A stretch of 64,000 bases of DNA from Desmonostoc muscorum LEGE 12446 (GCF_015207005.2 NZ_JADEXS020000001.1:2728001-2792000), one strand, 5' to 3'. Shown: positions 17,284 to 25,906, counted from the first letter of the stretch. Notes: a model not told the origin generated them from the letters alone. Numbers and translations are program-made.

Positions 17284-18885
17284 ATGAATTACAATTTTTT
17301 CACTAAAAAGAAAACAACTACACCACAAAATCAGCCAATCCCTGGACGGGAAGCCGAGATGATTCAAGGACGTTCCGGCGGTTGGATGTTTGATGCTGGT
17401 ATTTGGAAAATGCTGCGTCGTTGTCTTTTGGTTGGCACGGCAAAAAGTACTTACTATGCCGGCAAACAAGAATTAACTGAGGATTTTGTGACAGTTGTCA
17501 AACAAGCCGTTGCTGAAAATCCCAGCCGTGTGGCGGAAGAAATTCTTTATGCTAGCGATGGACGCGCCATCAATAACAGTGCGCCTATTTTAGCTTTAGT
17601 TTTGCTGTCAATGGGTGAAGCACCAGAAGCAAAACAAGCATTTGGTGAAATTTTCCCCCAAGTTGTCCGTACTGGTAGCCACTTTTACGAATGGCTAAAC
17701 TACACCAAATCTCTGCGGGGATTTGGCAAAGTGGTGCGAGAAGCTGGTAAAACTTGGCTATCACGGGAAGATGTCAAAGGTTTAGCTTATCAACTGTTGA
17801 AATATCAACAGCGTCAAGGCTTTACCCACCGAGATGCATTGCGGTTGTTCCATGTCAAACCGCCTACAGAAAATCACCGTCAACTATTTGAGTGGGTAGT
17901 TAGAGGCTGGGAAGAATTGCCAGCAGATATTCCCTCAGAAGCGTTGGCGCAAATTTGGTGGTATGAGTGGCTCAAGCGGAATCCCAGCGAAACCCATGAA
18001 GCTATTTTGCAAGGACGCCTAACCCATGAAATGGCGGCACCCGTGGGCAAAATGGACAAAGCTGCTTGGCAGTTGCTATTTCAGGAAATGCCAATCGGTG
18101 CGATGCTGCGTAACCTGGGTTCTTTGACTGAACTGGGTGTGTTGCGAACTGACGAGGGCGCCAACTTGCTGCGAGTGGAAGCAGTTCTCAACAACAAAGA
18201 ACATCTGCGTAAAGGTCGCATTCATCCGATTGATGTTTTGAAAGCACTCAAAACATATAAATCTGGTGGTAAATTAGGACGCAGCCAAAAGACTTGGAAT
18301 CCGGTTTCTCGGATTGTGGACATTTTAGAAAAGGCGGTTGAACTGTCTTTTGATGTTGTGCAACCCACAGGTAAAGTGTTCATGCACGCTGTAGACGTTT
18401 CTGGTTCTATGGGTAGCTTGGTTGCAGATATGGGACTGAGTTGTTGTGAAATTGCCACCACAATGGCACTAGTAACAGCAAAAGCAGAGAAAAACTACAT
18501 GATTCGCGGGTTTGCTAAGGAATTCCGGGAATTGAATATTACAGCCAAAGATAGTTTTAGTTCTGCGGTTCGCAAAGCTAGCAACCAAAACTTCGGCGGA
18601 ACAGATGCCTCTGTGGCTTACGACTGGATGATTAAAAACAAGTTCAAGGCAGATGTTGTTTGCTTTTGGACTGACAGTGAGTCATGGGCTGGGTATAAAC
18701 ATCCAAGTCAAGCGCTGGCGCAGTACCGCAAAAAGGTAAATCCCAAGGTCAAGGCGGTGTATGTCACCCTGACACCTTACCAGATTACCTTGGTAGATCC
18801 TGAAGATTCGCTGTCTTGGGATTTGGCGGGATTCGATCCGGGTACACCTCGCATTATCCAAATGCTGGCTACGGGTGAGTTGTAG
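17284..18885 (+). CDS. rsr: Ro60-family TROVE domain protein (Rsr)
   Basis: A 533-residue orthologue of the Ro autoantigen, a ring-shaped RNA-binding protein that holds Y RNAs on its outer surface and passes structured RNA ends through its hole. In bacteria it works with exoribonucleases such as PNPase in RNA decay and stress survival. Residues about 25-330 form the TROVE HEAT-repeat ring (SRVAEEILYASDGRAINNSA; GFTHRDALRLFHVKP). Residues 365-533 form a von Willebrand A-like domain with an intact MIDAS: DVSGS at 371-375, a threonine in GGTDAS and an aspartate in WTDSES. Y-like RNA genes flank it on both sides, which supports function. Confidence 0.95.
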   Translation: MNYNFFTKKKTTTPQNQPIPGREAEMIQGRSGGWMFDAGIWKMLRRCLLVGTAKSTYYAGKQELTEDFVTVVKQAVAENPSRVAEEILYASDGRAINNSAPILALVLLSMGEAPEAKQAFGEIFPQVVRTGSHFYEWLNYTKSLRGFGKVVREAGKTWLSREDVKGLAYQLLKYQQRQGFTHRDALRLFHVKPPTENHRQLFEWVVRGWEELPADIPSEALAQIWWYEWLKRNPSETHEAILQGRLTHEMAAPVGKMDKAAWQLLFQEMPIGAMLRNLGSLTELGVLRTDEGANLLRVEAVLNNKEHLRKGRIHPIDVLKALKTYKSGGKLGRSQKTWNPVSRIVDILEKAVELSFDVVQPTGKVFMHAVDVSGSMGSLVADMGLSCCEIATTMALVTAKAEKNYMIRGFAKEFRELNITAKDSFSSAVRKASNQNFGGTDASVAYDWMIKNKFKADVVCFWTDSESWAGYKHPSQALAQYRKKVNPKVKAVYVTLTPYQITLVDPEDSLSWDLAGFDPGTPRIIQMLATGEL

Positions 18886-18893
18886 AGATTCGT

Positions 18894-18920
18894 GGAGGAT
18901 AAAGTTTTCTTTTATCCTCC
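18894..18920 (+). terminator. hairpin after rsr
   Basis: GGAGGATAAA (18894-18903) pairs perfectly with TTTATCCTCC (18911-18920), eight bases after the rsr stop. There is no long T-run after it, so it may be a processing or stability hairpin rather than a terminator. It separates rsr from the fourth Y RNA by only nine bases. Confidence 0.5.
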
Positions 18921-18929
18921 TTACTTCAT

Positions 18930-19042
18930 GGCGGGTTACCCTTGTTCACAACTTGCCCTTTGGGGACGAAGAATTTAGGGTTATCGGTTACGTCTCCACC
19001 ATTGTGGGGATAGCGGGTTCAATTCCCGCACCCGCCTTTTTT
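18930..19042 (+). ncRNA. divergent tRNA-like Y RNA, copy 4, with built-in terminator
   Basis: Lies 45 bases after rsr. A perfect seven-pair acceptor-like stem (GGCGGGT 18930-18936 with ACCCGCC 19030-19036) is followed directly by a T-run (19037-19042), so it also acts as an intrinsic terminator. A perfect TpsiC arm (19013-19029) and a hairpin CTCCAC/GTGGGG before it are present. There is no D arm. The Y core is kept: TTGTTCACAACTTGCCC, then GGGGACGAAG, then AGGGTTATCGG. GACGAAG matches the conserved strand of bacterial Y RNAs better than the first three copies do. Confidence 0.75.
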
Positions 19043-19185
19043 ATCTCACGCAGAGGCGCAGAGGCGCAGAGAAGAAAGGGATTTAATTTTTGAATGGTCG
19101 TTTTTCTATTTCAGCGATGGGTAGGAGTAGGGTGTCTTCGATGTGCGATCGCATCTGTAAAACTTCCTAGTTACAATTATGCTAA
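19043..19185. repeat. GGCGCAGA heptad/octad repeats and spacer
   Basis: CGCAGAGGCGCAGAGGCGCAGAG at 19049-19071 is a short tandem repeat common in Nostoc-type genomes. The rest of the spacer has a HIP1 site and no gene. Confidence 0.6.
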
Positions 19186-21147
19186 TTAAGTCAAAAATAT
19201 TGCCACGAATCTAGTATAATATTTTTCATTTATTCTTAGACTATGAATTGCTTGTTTTACTTCCTCAATTTTTTGCTCAAATGACAGGTTAGGAAATATT
19301 TGTACTACTTTTTCCAAGTTTAGTTTGATTTCATCAAAAATTTCTTTACTTTGGTTATTTTTTGTAATTTGATGTAAAAATGTTCCCGTAAAATCCTGAG
19401 ATTCAGCTAAATATCGAAGTAAACTAATCATTAGTTTATCCTCTTTAACTCTCGTCGCTATCAGCAAAGCTGTTTGAAAAAAACATTGGCTTACTTTCAA
19501 ACTTCTCTGGTAATACTCAAATTCCTTGGTACTTGCTATAAAATTTCCTTCACTTTCATCAATTATTCCTAATACTTGTATATTTAATGCAAACTTATAA
19601 ATTACTAAACCTAAATTGGAATAATAATCAACATATTCAAAAACCATATTTTCGATAGCTTTAAAGAAAGGATTATCTAATACCTTTGGTTCTTGCCTTA
19701 ATTCTTCAAAACAACCTACTCCATAAAATTCCATCACATGGTAAACAACTTCTAAGGCAATAGTTTCCTGTTTACTCAGGTTTTGTTTTACGGCTGTTTC
19801 TGCATTCTCTATATTTAAATAGATTTGTTCTTGAGTATTATTAACTTCCGTAAAAGCAATTTTTGGTATAATTGTTTGGCAGTTATTAGATATTAATGTA
19901 GATAAAAATATTCCGGCTTCAGCATGAGATTTTTTCCAATCATCTGTTAATTTAAGTCTTTCTATCGCTTCTTGGCGGATAACTTCATGTGAATAGTATC
20001 CTTCACTGCTAAACTTCACTAAAGCTCTGTTTTTTAAATCCCTGATAAATCGGCGTTTATCCCGCTCATTTTGCTCATCCCAAAGTAAGCAAAAAATTCC
20101 TTCTTCAGATATAAGAGAAATATATTGATAACGGTAACACCCTAATCGACATAAAAGTTTATAGGCTTGGGCATTATCTCGTTTAATTTTATCAAACTGA
20201 CGTTTAACAAGGTTTTCTAATTTTGCATTTAATAACAAATCGTTCTTGTATTTCTGCCAATATGCACTTAAATTCCCTTTAAATTCGACATCTTTAATAT
20301 CAGCACACATAAGAGACATAGCCTCGGCATTTCCACCATACGCTTGGTTAATCTCACTAATAGCATCTATGTCTATATTGATATTATGAATTTTAAAAAA
20401 ATCTTTCCATGCATCTACTTTCAAACCTTCCAAGTGATAAAATTTAATATCCTCTGATTTTAATCTATCATCATACAGCGGCTCACGGCTTGTAATAAGT
20501 GTAATTGATTTTACACTACTATCGGCTAGAGCTTTTAATATTTCTACATAGTCGCTTTGATGTGGTTCTATGAATTCGCCACTTATAAGATATGATTCTA
20601 AGTTATTAATTAAAAAGCCGATTTTTTGAGTCTGAAGCTCACTTTTCAGTTGCTCCAGCATCTTTGGGAACTTTAGTTCGAGTATTTTTAAACCTCGACG
20701 CTCAAACCATTTTTTAGCTAACTTAGTTTTGCCTACACCACCCTCTGCCTGGATTAAGATAACTTTTGCCCCTTCGTTAACTAGTTTATCAAGGTCTGCG
20801 ATCGCTTCCTCACGCCCCAGAAAATCAGGATTTTCAGATATCGTTTTATGTTCACTGAAATTTTCTTTTTGTGGTAACTCTGAAGTATTTTGATTTAATA
20901 ACTCAGGTTTATACTTAGCAAATAGAGCGATTAATTCTGGAAGCTTTGAGCGGCGTTCGTCTGGAAATTCATTATTTAAACCAAATAACTTACAAATTTT
21001 CTCACGATGTTTTCTGACAGTTGATTTCTGAATGTGCAAAAAGTTGGCGATCGCTTCATCTTTTTCGTTAGCCAGTAGTTTCAGCAGCACCTCTCGCCGC
21101 CTTTCAGTTAAGCGATTAAATATTGCATTGAAATGTTGTTGATTCAT
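19186..21147 (-). CDS. STAND/NB-ARC-type regulator with N-terminal HTH
   Basis: I start at the ATG at 21147 (653 residues), because an HTH domain of LuxR/sigma-70 type begins just there (LTERRREVLLKLLANEKDEAIANFLHIQ, then STVRKHREKICKLFG, about residues 11-55). A P-loop NTPase follows: Walker A EGGVGKTKLAKKW, a hydrophobic Walker B strand IGFLINNLES, and ITSREP as the sensor (R) motif of NB-ARC proteins. The C-terminal 300 residues are helical and TPR-like. This architecture suits a signal-activated, oligomerising regulator. The upstream region shared with the next gene holds a palindrome. The low GC content compared with neighbours suggests an accessory gene. Confidence 0.75.
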   Translation of the reverse strand: MNQQHFNAIFNRLTERRREVLLKLLANEKDEAIANFLHIQKSTVRKHREKICKLFGLNNEFPDERRSKLPELIALFAKYKPELLNQNTSELPQKENFSEHKTISENPDFLGREEAIADLDKLVNEGAKVILIQAEGGVGKTKLAKKWFERRGLKILELKFPKMLEQLKSELQTQKIGFLINNLESYLISGEFIEPHQSDYVEILKALADSSVKSITLITSREPLYDDRLKSEDIKFYHLEGLKVDAWKDFFKIHNINIDIDAISEINQAYGGNAEAMSLMCADIKDVEFKGNLSAYWQKYKNDLLLNAKLENLVKRQFDKIKRDNAQAYKLLCRLGCYRYQYISLISEEGIFCLLWDEQNERDKRRFIRDLKNRALVKFSSEGYYSHEVIRQEAIERLKLTDDWKKSHAEAGIFLSTLISNNCQTIIPKIAFTEVNNTQEQIYLNIENAETAVKQNLSKQETIALEVVYHVMEFYGVGCFEELRQEPKVLDNPFFKAIENMVFEYVDYYSNLGLVIYKFALNIQVLGIIDESEGNFIASTKEFEYYQRSLKVSQCFFQTALLIATRVKEDKLMISLLRYLAESQDFTGTFLHQITKNNQSKEIFDEIKLNLEKVVQIFPNLSFEQKIEEVKQAIHSLRINEKYYTRFVAIFLT

Positions 21148-21170
21148 AAGTATTAACGCATCACAACCAC

Positions 21171-21233
21171 AGTACACATCTGTGTACTCTATGTAGTCAC
21201 AAAGACTCACAGCATGTGTATTACTTGTGTACT
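21171..21233. promoter_or_regulatory. palindrome between divergent genes (candidate operator)
   Basis: AGTACACA (21171-21178) and TGTGTACT (21181-21188) form an eight-base inverted repeat with a two-base centre. A third half-site TTGTGTACT lies at 21225-21233. It sits 23 bases upstream of the regulator gene's start and about 90 bases upstream of the nuclease-like gene. Confidence 0.5.
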
Positions 21234-21277
21234 AAGCTAACGCAAAAGTTGATGTAGTAATTCATCACTCACAAATT

Positions 21278-21934
21278 ATGAAATCTACTTACATCAACGG
21301 ACAATGCTACTATCAAGGCAATGATGGCGTTCTTCTTCCTGCTGTCACCACAGTTTTAAAAGCAACACAGCCGCCTGAGTCTTTAGCCGCCCTTTCCTCT
21401 TGGCGTAATAAAGTCGGCGACGCAGAGGCAAATCGAATTGCAGCTAACAGTCGTCGTCGAGGAAATGCTTTGCATCAGTTAATTAAGGAACACTTGCAAG
21501 GTTACTTACCCAAACCTGATAACAGTCTAATTCAGCCTTACTGGAATAGCGTTCAATCTGTGCTAAACCAACTTAGCGATGTTCAATTGGTTGAACAAGT
21601 TGTGCCTAACTATCAGGAACTTTACGCTGGGAAAGTTGATTTAGTTGCTCGTTACCAAGGTGTTCCCCATGTAATTGAATGGACAACAGCCGAGCAACCA
21701 AAACTGAGATTTGATAAGCTTTATGACAAGCCTTTACAAGTAGCTGCTTATACTGCTGGGATAAATCGGTATTATAGCGATCGCCTTTTCAACTCCAAAA
21801 TTCACCATGCTCTCATTGTCGTAGCTTTACCAGATGAAGAAGCAGAGATTTTTGAATTTGATCGTGCAAGGCTAATTCATGTCTGGCATCAATGGCTTAA
21901 TCGGCTGAATTTTTTCTTCATTTCTTCAGTGTAG
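21278..21934 (+). CDS. PD-(D/E)XK nuclease-like protein
   Basis: A 218-residue protein that resembles the PD-(D/E)XK exonuclease group containing MGME1/Cas4/RecB-type nucleases. Signs are RRGNALHQLIKEHLQG (helix with a conserved histidine, about residues 66-81), then GKVDLVARYQG (aspartate, about 124) and VIEWTTAEQPK (E-W-T in place of the usual E/D-x-K, with K ten residues on), and a downstream QVAAYTAGI helix matching the family's QxxxY motif. Catalysis is therefore plausible but the motif is not canonical. It is divergent from the STAND-type regulator, which may control it. Confidence 0.65.
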   Translation: MKSTYINGQCYYQGNDGVLLPAVTTVLKATQPPESLAALSSWRNKVGDAEANRIAANSRRRGNALHQLIKEHLQGYLPKPDNSLIQPYWNSVQSVLNQLSDVQLVEQVVPNYQELYAGKVDLVARYQGVPHVIEWTTAEQPKLRFDKLYDKPLQVAAYTAGINRYYSDRLFNSKIHHALIVVALPDEEAEIFEFDRARLIHVWHQWLNRLNFFFISSV

Positions 21935-22387
21935 CTGCTGCCTAAAAGTGCGATCGCATACCCGCGCACGGTAAGCGATCGCCAACATTGACCTATTGTA
22001 GAATGGGTATCTTGATCTGTTCTACAACAAAATGTAATTTAATTTAGCAATAATTGGGCGATCGCTATTGCCTACTTGGCCAAATTAGGCAATGGACATA
22101 CAAAACTAGGGAATTTTAGATTTTAGATTTTGGATTTTGGATTGAACGATCTAATACTTCAAAAATGCTCATACCTCTCCCTTTAGCAAGCCGTGTATAG
22201 CCTGCAACTCAGGCAACTTTGTTTAGCCAGGCGATCGCCAATCTAAAATTAGTGTGCAGATTTTAGTAAAATATAACTTTGCCGTAAGATAGTACAGCTG
22301 TGCTACCCTGCCAACATAGCCAACATATTTGTATCAACTTTTTGACAATCCAAAATCTAAAATCCCAAATCCAAAATTGATTGTTTC
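21935..22387. other. repeat-rich intergenic region
   Basis: Contains several HIP1 sites, GATTTTG heptads (22112-22142 and 22345-22378) and a partial copy of the GTGCTACCCT palindrome half near 22297-22310. No gene is recognised. Confidence 0.5.
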
Positions 22388-23143
22388 ATGCCGCAAAATA
22401 ACAAAATAGCTGTCGAATTCCGCGATGTCACCTTTAGCCGCAATCATCGCCCTTTGGTATCAAATCTCAATTTCACCATTTACCAAGGAGAAGCACTGAT
22501 ATTACTCGGACGCAGTGGTAGCGGCAAAACTACAACAATGAAGTTAATTAATCGCCTATTTACACCTACACAAGGCGAAGTTTTATTTGATGGTATTCCC
22601 ACAACTCAACTGGATGAAATTAAACTGCGGCGAAAAATTGGTTATGTAATTCAAGAAACTGGTTTATTTCCCCATTTTACTGTGGAACGAAATGTAGGTT
22701 TAGTTCCTTCTTTGGAAGGTTGGCAACCGAAACAAATTAAAACGCGGGTTTATGAATTGCTGCAATTAGTAGGTTTAGAACCTGCACAATTTGCAGGGCG
22801 TTACCCACACGAACTTTCAGGAGGACAACGGCAAAGAGTCGGTGTAGCCAGGGCTTTAGCAGCAGATCCGCCAGTGTTGTTGATGGATGAACCTTTTGGC
22901 GCACTCGATCCAATTACGCGGCTAGAAATTCAACAAGAGTTTCGACATTTGCAACAAGAATTAGGCAAAACAGTTGTTTTTGTCACCCACGATATTCAAG
23001 AAGCTTTTATTTTGGCGTCGAGAATTGGTTTAATGTATGGCGGAGAATTGGTAGTATTGGGGACAATAGATGAATTTATGAAGTCACAACATCCAGAAAG
23101 TCTTGCTTTTCTCGCATGTTTGCCTTCTTTGAAAAATGCTTGA
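22388..23143 (+). CDS. ABC transporter ATP-binding protein, osmoprotectant (OpuC/Yeh) type
   Basis: A 251-residue ABC ATPase with Walker A GRSGSGKTT (about residues 38-46), Q-loop VIQETGLFPHFTV, signature LSGGQRQRVGVARAL, Walker B VLLMDEPFGALD and the H-loop VFVTHD. The family assignment to quaternary amine (glycine betaine/choline) importers rests on the QETGLFPH and LDPITR motifs. There is no C-terminal CBS domain, unlike OpuCA or ProV. The permease gene follows after a 214-base spacer filled with heptad repeats. Confidence 0.88.
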   Translation: MPQNNKIAVEFRDVTFSRNHRPLVSNLNFTIYQGEALILLGRSGSGKTTTMKLINRLFTPTQGEVLFDGIPTTQLDEIKLRRKIGYVIQETGLFPHFTVERNVGLVPSLEGWQPKQIKTRVYELLQLVGLEPAQFAGRYPHELSGGQRQRVGVARALAADPPVLLMDEPFGALDPITRLEIQQEFRHLQQELGKTVVFVTHDIQEAFILASRIGLMYGGELVVLGTIDEFMKSQHPESLAFLACLPSLKNA

Positions 23144-23357
23144 TCAAGAAGAATTCAGAATTCAGGAGTCAGAATTCAGCATGAATTCGAGTACGACTCG
23201 GTGATATAGTAGCGATTTGCTGTCGTGTCCATGAGCGTCTGAATATTGGTTTAAAATCTTGCGCCTTGTGGGCGAAAAAATTTAAAAATTATTTCTTATT
23301 AAAACTCTATCCCTTTATGGGTAGAGTATTCTGAATTCTTTATTCTGACTCCTGTTT
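23144..23357. repeat. heptad-repeat spacer inside the transporter operon
   Basis: AGAATTC-type heptads at 23150-23198 and TATTCTG/GAATTCTT-type units at 23325-23350 flank a stretch without coding signal. The two transporter genes may still be co-transcribed. Confidence 0.55.
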
Positions 23358-23981
23358 ATGAAAGATTTCTTTCTTGTTAAGTACGCCCCAGAAATTCTTG
23401 AGCATACTATAGAACACTTGTTTTTAGTAGGCATTGCCATTGGAATTGCTATATTTGTAGGCATTCCATTAGGTATTTTAATTACACGTAAAACGTCTCT
23501 GCGTCAACCAATTCTCGGTATAGCGAATATTCTCCAAACTATTCCTAGTTTGGCGTTATTTGGTTTACTGATTCCCATTGCCGGAATTGGTGTATTACCT
23601 GCAATTGTGGCGTTAACTTTATATTCTTTTTTACCAATAATTCTTAACACTTACACAGGTATTACTGGTGTAGATCCAGCGATTCGGGAAGCTGGTATAG
23701 GCATGGGAATGACTGATAGACAATTATTATTACAAGTTGAAATTCCCTTGGCAATGGGAGTGATTCTGGCGGGGGTACGAGTAGCAACTGTCATTGCTGT
23801 TGGTATTGCGACTATTGCAGCGGCAATTGGGGCTGGTGGGTTAGGAGTATTTATTTTTCGTGGGATATCACTAGTCAACAGTGAATTAATTTTAGCTGGG
23901 GCTGTGCCGGCTGCGGTAATTGCATTACTGGCTGATTTTGCAATTGGCTGGATGGAGAAGAAATTAAAAATTACTAACTGA
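23358..23981 (+). CDS. ABC transporter permease, osmoprotectant (OpuC/Yeh) type
   Basis: A 207-residue inner-membrane permease with about five to six membrane segments. The coupling-helix motif EAGIGMGMTDRQLLLQVEIPLAMGVILAG matches OpuCB/ProW-type permeases (E-A-x3-G-x9-I-x-L-P form). The segment IANILQTIPSLALFGLLIP is also typical. It pairs with the ATPase at 22388. No substrate-binding protein gene or fused binding domain is found nearby, so the solute-binding component must be elsewhere or lost. Confidence 0.88.
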   Translation: MKDFFLVKYAPEILEHTIEHLFLVGIAIGIAIFVGIPLGILITRKTSLRQPILGIANILQTIPSLALFGLLIPIAGIGVLPAIVALTLYSFLPIILNTYTGITGVDPAIREAGIGMGMTDRQLLLQVEIPLAMGVILAGVRVATVIAVGIATIAAAIGAGGLGVFIFRGISLVNSELILAGAVPAAVIALLADFAIGWMEKKLKITN

Positions 23982-24013
23982 ACATTTTTGCGATTGTATC
24001 CATGACGTAGCAA

Positions 24014-24093
24014 AGACGCGATAAATCGCCGTCTCTACAAAAGATTGATTATTGTAGAGACGCGATTTATCGCGTCTGTTGCCTTAACCGAAC
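24014..24093. mobile_element. MITE-like element, family B copy 1 (one end missing)
   Basis: A 26-27-bp inverted repeat (24014-24040 against 24052-24077) built on AGACGCGATAAATCGCC, followed by the terminal sequence CCTTAACCGAAC (24082-24093). A complete copy with both ends lies at 30837-30968. It sits between the permease gene and ggt. Confidence 0.65.
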
Positions 24094-24157
24094 AAGTAGC
24101 GTATAAAATGCGCCGCTAGGCGGTAGCCTAATAAATATCAAACAAAATGGCATAAAA

Positions 24158-25906
24158 ATGCTTACTGTTGCCAAACCGAAGCGAGTTGCAATCGCCATCT
24201 TTTCTTTTAGCGTTGTTCTTTACAGCCAAGTAGCATCAGCGGCTTTTTTACCCCTACGCAGCAAAAAGGGAATGGTGGTTTCAGCCCATCCCCTAGCCAG
24301 TGAAGCGGGAATTTCCATGTTACGCAAGGGTGGTAATGCTGTAGATGCAGCGGTAGCCACAACCTTTGCTATTTCTGTGGTTGAGCCTTTTTCGGCGGGA
24401 ATTGGCGGCGGCGGATTTTTGCTGGTGCATTCTGAGAAAACTGGCGACATGAAAGCGTTAGATTTCCGCGAACGCGCCCCCCTAAAGGCTACAAGAAATA
24501 TGTATTTAGACGCAGCAGGAAAGGTGCGTCCCAATGCAAGTATTAATGGTTATTTAGCAGTGGCGACACCAGGAACGGTGGCGGGACTTTATGAAGTGCA
24601 TCGTCGCTATGGTAAGCTTTCTTGGCAAGAGGTAGTAAAACCTGCGATCGCCCTTGCTAAAGATGGCTTTATTATTGGCGATGCGTCAACTTGGCGTTCT
24701 CTGCAAACAAACCAACTTTATCAGCAACGAATTCTCAACAATCCAGCAGCGCGGGAAATCTTCACTGACAACGGCAAATTCTACAACACAGGCCACAAGC
24801 TGGTGCAGCGTGATTTGGCCCGCACTTTAACAGCAATTGCCGAAAATCCCCAAAATTTTTACACTGGAAAAATTGCCAAGGCGATCGCTGCTGATATGGC
24901 AAAAAATGGTGGTTTAATTACTCTAGAAGACTTAAAAGCCTATAAACCAATCTGGCGGACTCCAGTTTGTGGAAATTTCCGCAAAGCTAAAATTTGCTCA
25001 ATGCCTCCACCCTCATCGGGAGGCGTTCATCTATTAGAGATTTTAAATATTATTGGTGACACTGATTTGAAATCTTTGGGATGGCATCATCCCGACGCCA
25101 TACATTTAATAGTAGAAGCAATGAAGATTGCTTACAGCGATCGCTCACAATATTTAGGCGATCCAGATTTTGTTAAAGTCCCCGTACAAGAACTAACCAG
25201 TCCAGCATACGCCAAAAAACGCCGCCAAGAAATTAAAATCGATCGGGCTAGACCCTCCACCGAAGTCAAGCCAGGAAACCTCAATCCCAAATGTCTCCCC
25301 TCATCCCCCTGTCCTCGCTACGAATCTCCCGAAACCAGCCATCTTACCGTTGTCGATGAACAACGCAATGCCGTAAGTTTGACTTTCACAATTAACCTGA
25401 GTTTTGGTGCTGGTGTGGTGACACCGGGAACGGGAATTATCCTCAACAATGAGATGGATGATTTTGCGGCTGCACCAGGAGTTCCAAATGCCTTTGGTTT
25501 AATTGGTAACGACGCCAACAGCATTGCACCCCGAAAAACTCCCTTGTCTAGCATGACTCCCACAATTGTCACAGAAAATAATCGTTTCCGCATGGCCGCA
25601 GGTGCCCCTGGTGGTAGCACCATCATCACCCAAGTTTTGCAAGTCATCCTGAATGTATTGGAATACAACATGGATGTTGGTGCGGCTGTCTCGGTTCCAC
25701 GCATACATCATCAATGGCTTCCCGATGAATTGCGCGTCGAATCGTGGGGTTTAGATGCTTTGACTTTGGAAGATTTACGCCGTCGAGGACACAAAATCAA
25801 ACAAACTGCACCTTGGGGTAATAGTAACGCGATCGCACTGACAGCCGACGGAACTCTAGAAGGGGCAGCCGATCCTCGCAGCGAAGGTTCCCCAAGAGGG
25901 TGGTGA
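24158..25906 (+). CDS. ggt: gamma-glutamyltransferase
   Basis: A periplasmic glutathione-processing enzyme made as a 582-residue precursor with an N-terminal signal peptide (hydrophobic about residues 10-29). The precursor cuts itself before the catalytic threonine, here T393 in the TSHLTVVD motif, to give large and small subunits. Other conserved parts are SAHPLASEAG, GGNAVDAAVA, GIGGGGFLLV, PPPSSGGVHLLE and the small-subunit loop LSSMTPTIV...GAPGGSTI. Length and motif order are complete. It appears monocistronic. Confidence 0.95.
   Translation: MLTVAKPKRVAIAIFSFSVVLYSQVASAAFLPLRSKKGMVVSAHPLASEAGISMLRKGGNAVDAAVATTFAISVVEPFSAGIGGGGFLLVHSEKTGDMKALDFRERAPLKATRNMYLDAAGKVRPNASINGYLAVATPGTVAGLYEVHRRYGKLSWQEVVKPAIALAKDGFIIGDASTWRSLQTNQLYQQRILNNPAAREIFTDNGKFYNTGHKLVQRDLARTLTAIAENPQNFYTGKIAKAIAADMAKNGGLITLEDLKAYKPIWRTPVCGNFRKAKICSMPPPSSGGVHLLEILNIIGDTDLKSLGWHHPDAIHLIVEAMKIAYSDRSQYLGDPDFVKVPVQELTSPAYAKKRRQEIKIDRARPSTEVKPGNLNPKCLPSSPCPRYESPETSHLTVVDEQRNAVSLTFTINLSFGAGVVTPGTGIILNNEMDDFAAAPGVPNAFGLIGNDANSIAPRKTPLSSMTPTIVTENNRFRMAAGAPGGSTIITQVLQVILNVLEYNMDVGAAVSVPRIHHQWLPDELRVESWGLDALTLEDLRRRGHKIKQTAPWGNSNAIALTADGTLEGAADPRSEGSPRGW

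Noticed and set aside
21171..21188. The palindrome as a LexA box
   Set aside because: The GTAC half-sites are eight bases apart, while the Anabaena-type LexA box has four bases between them.
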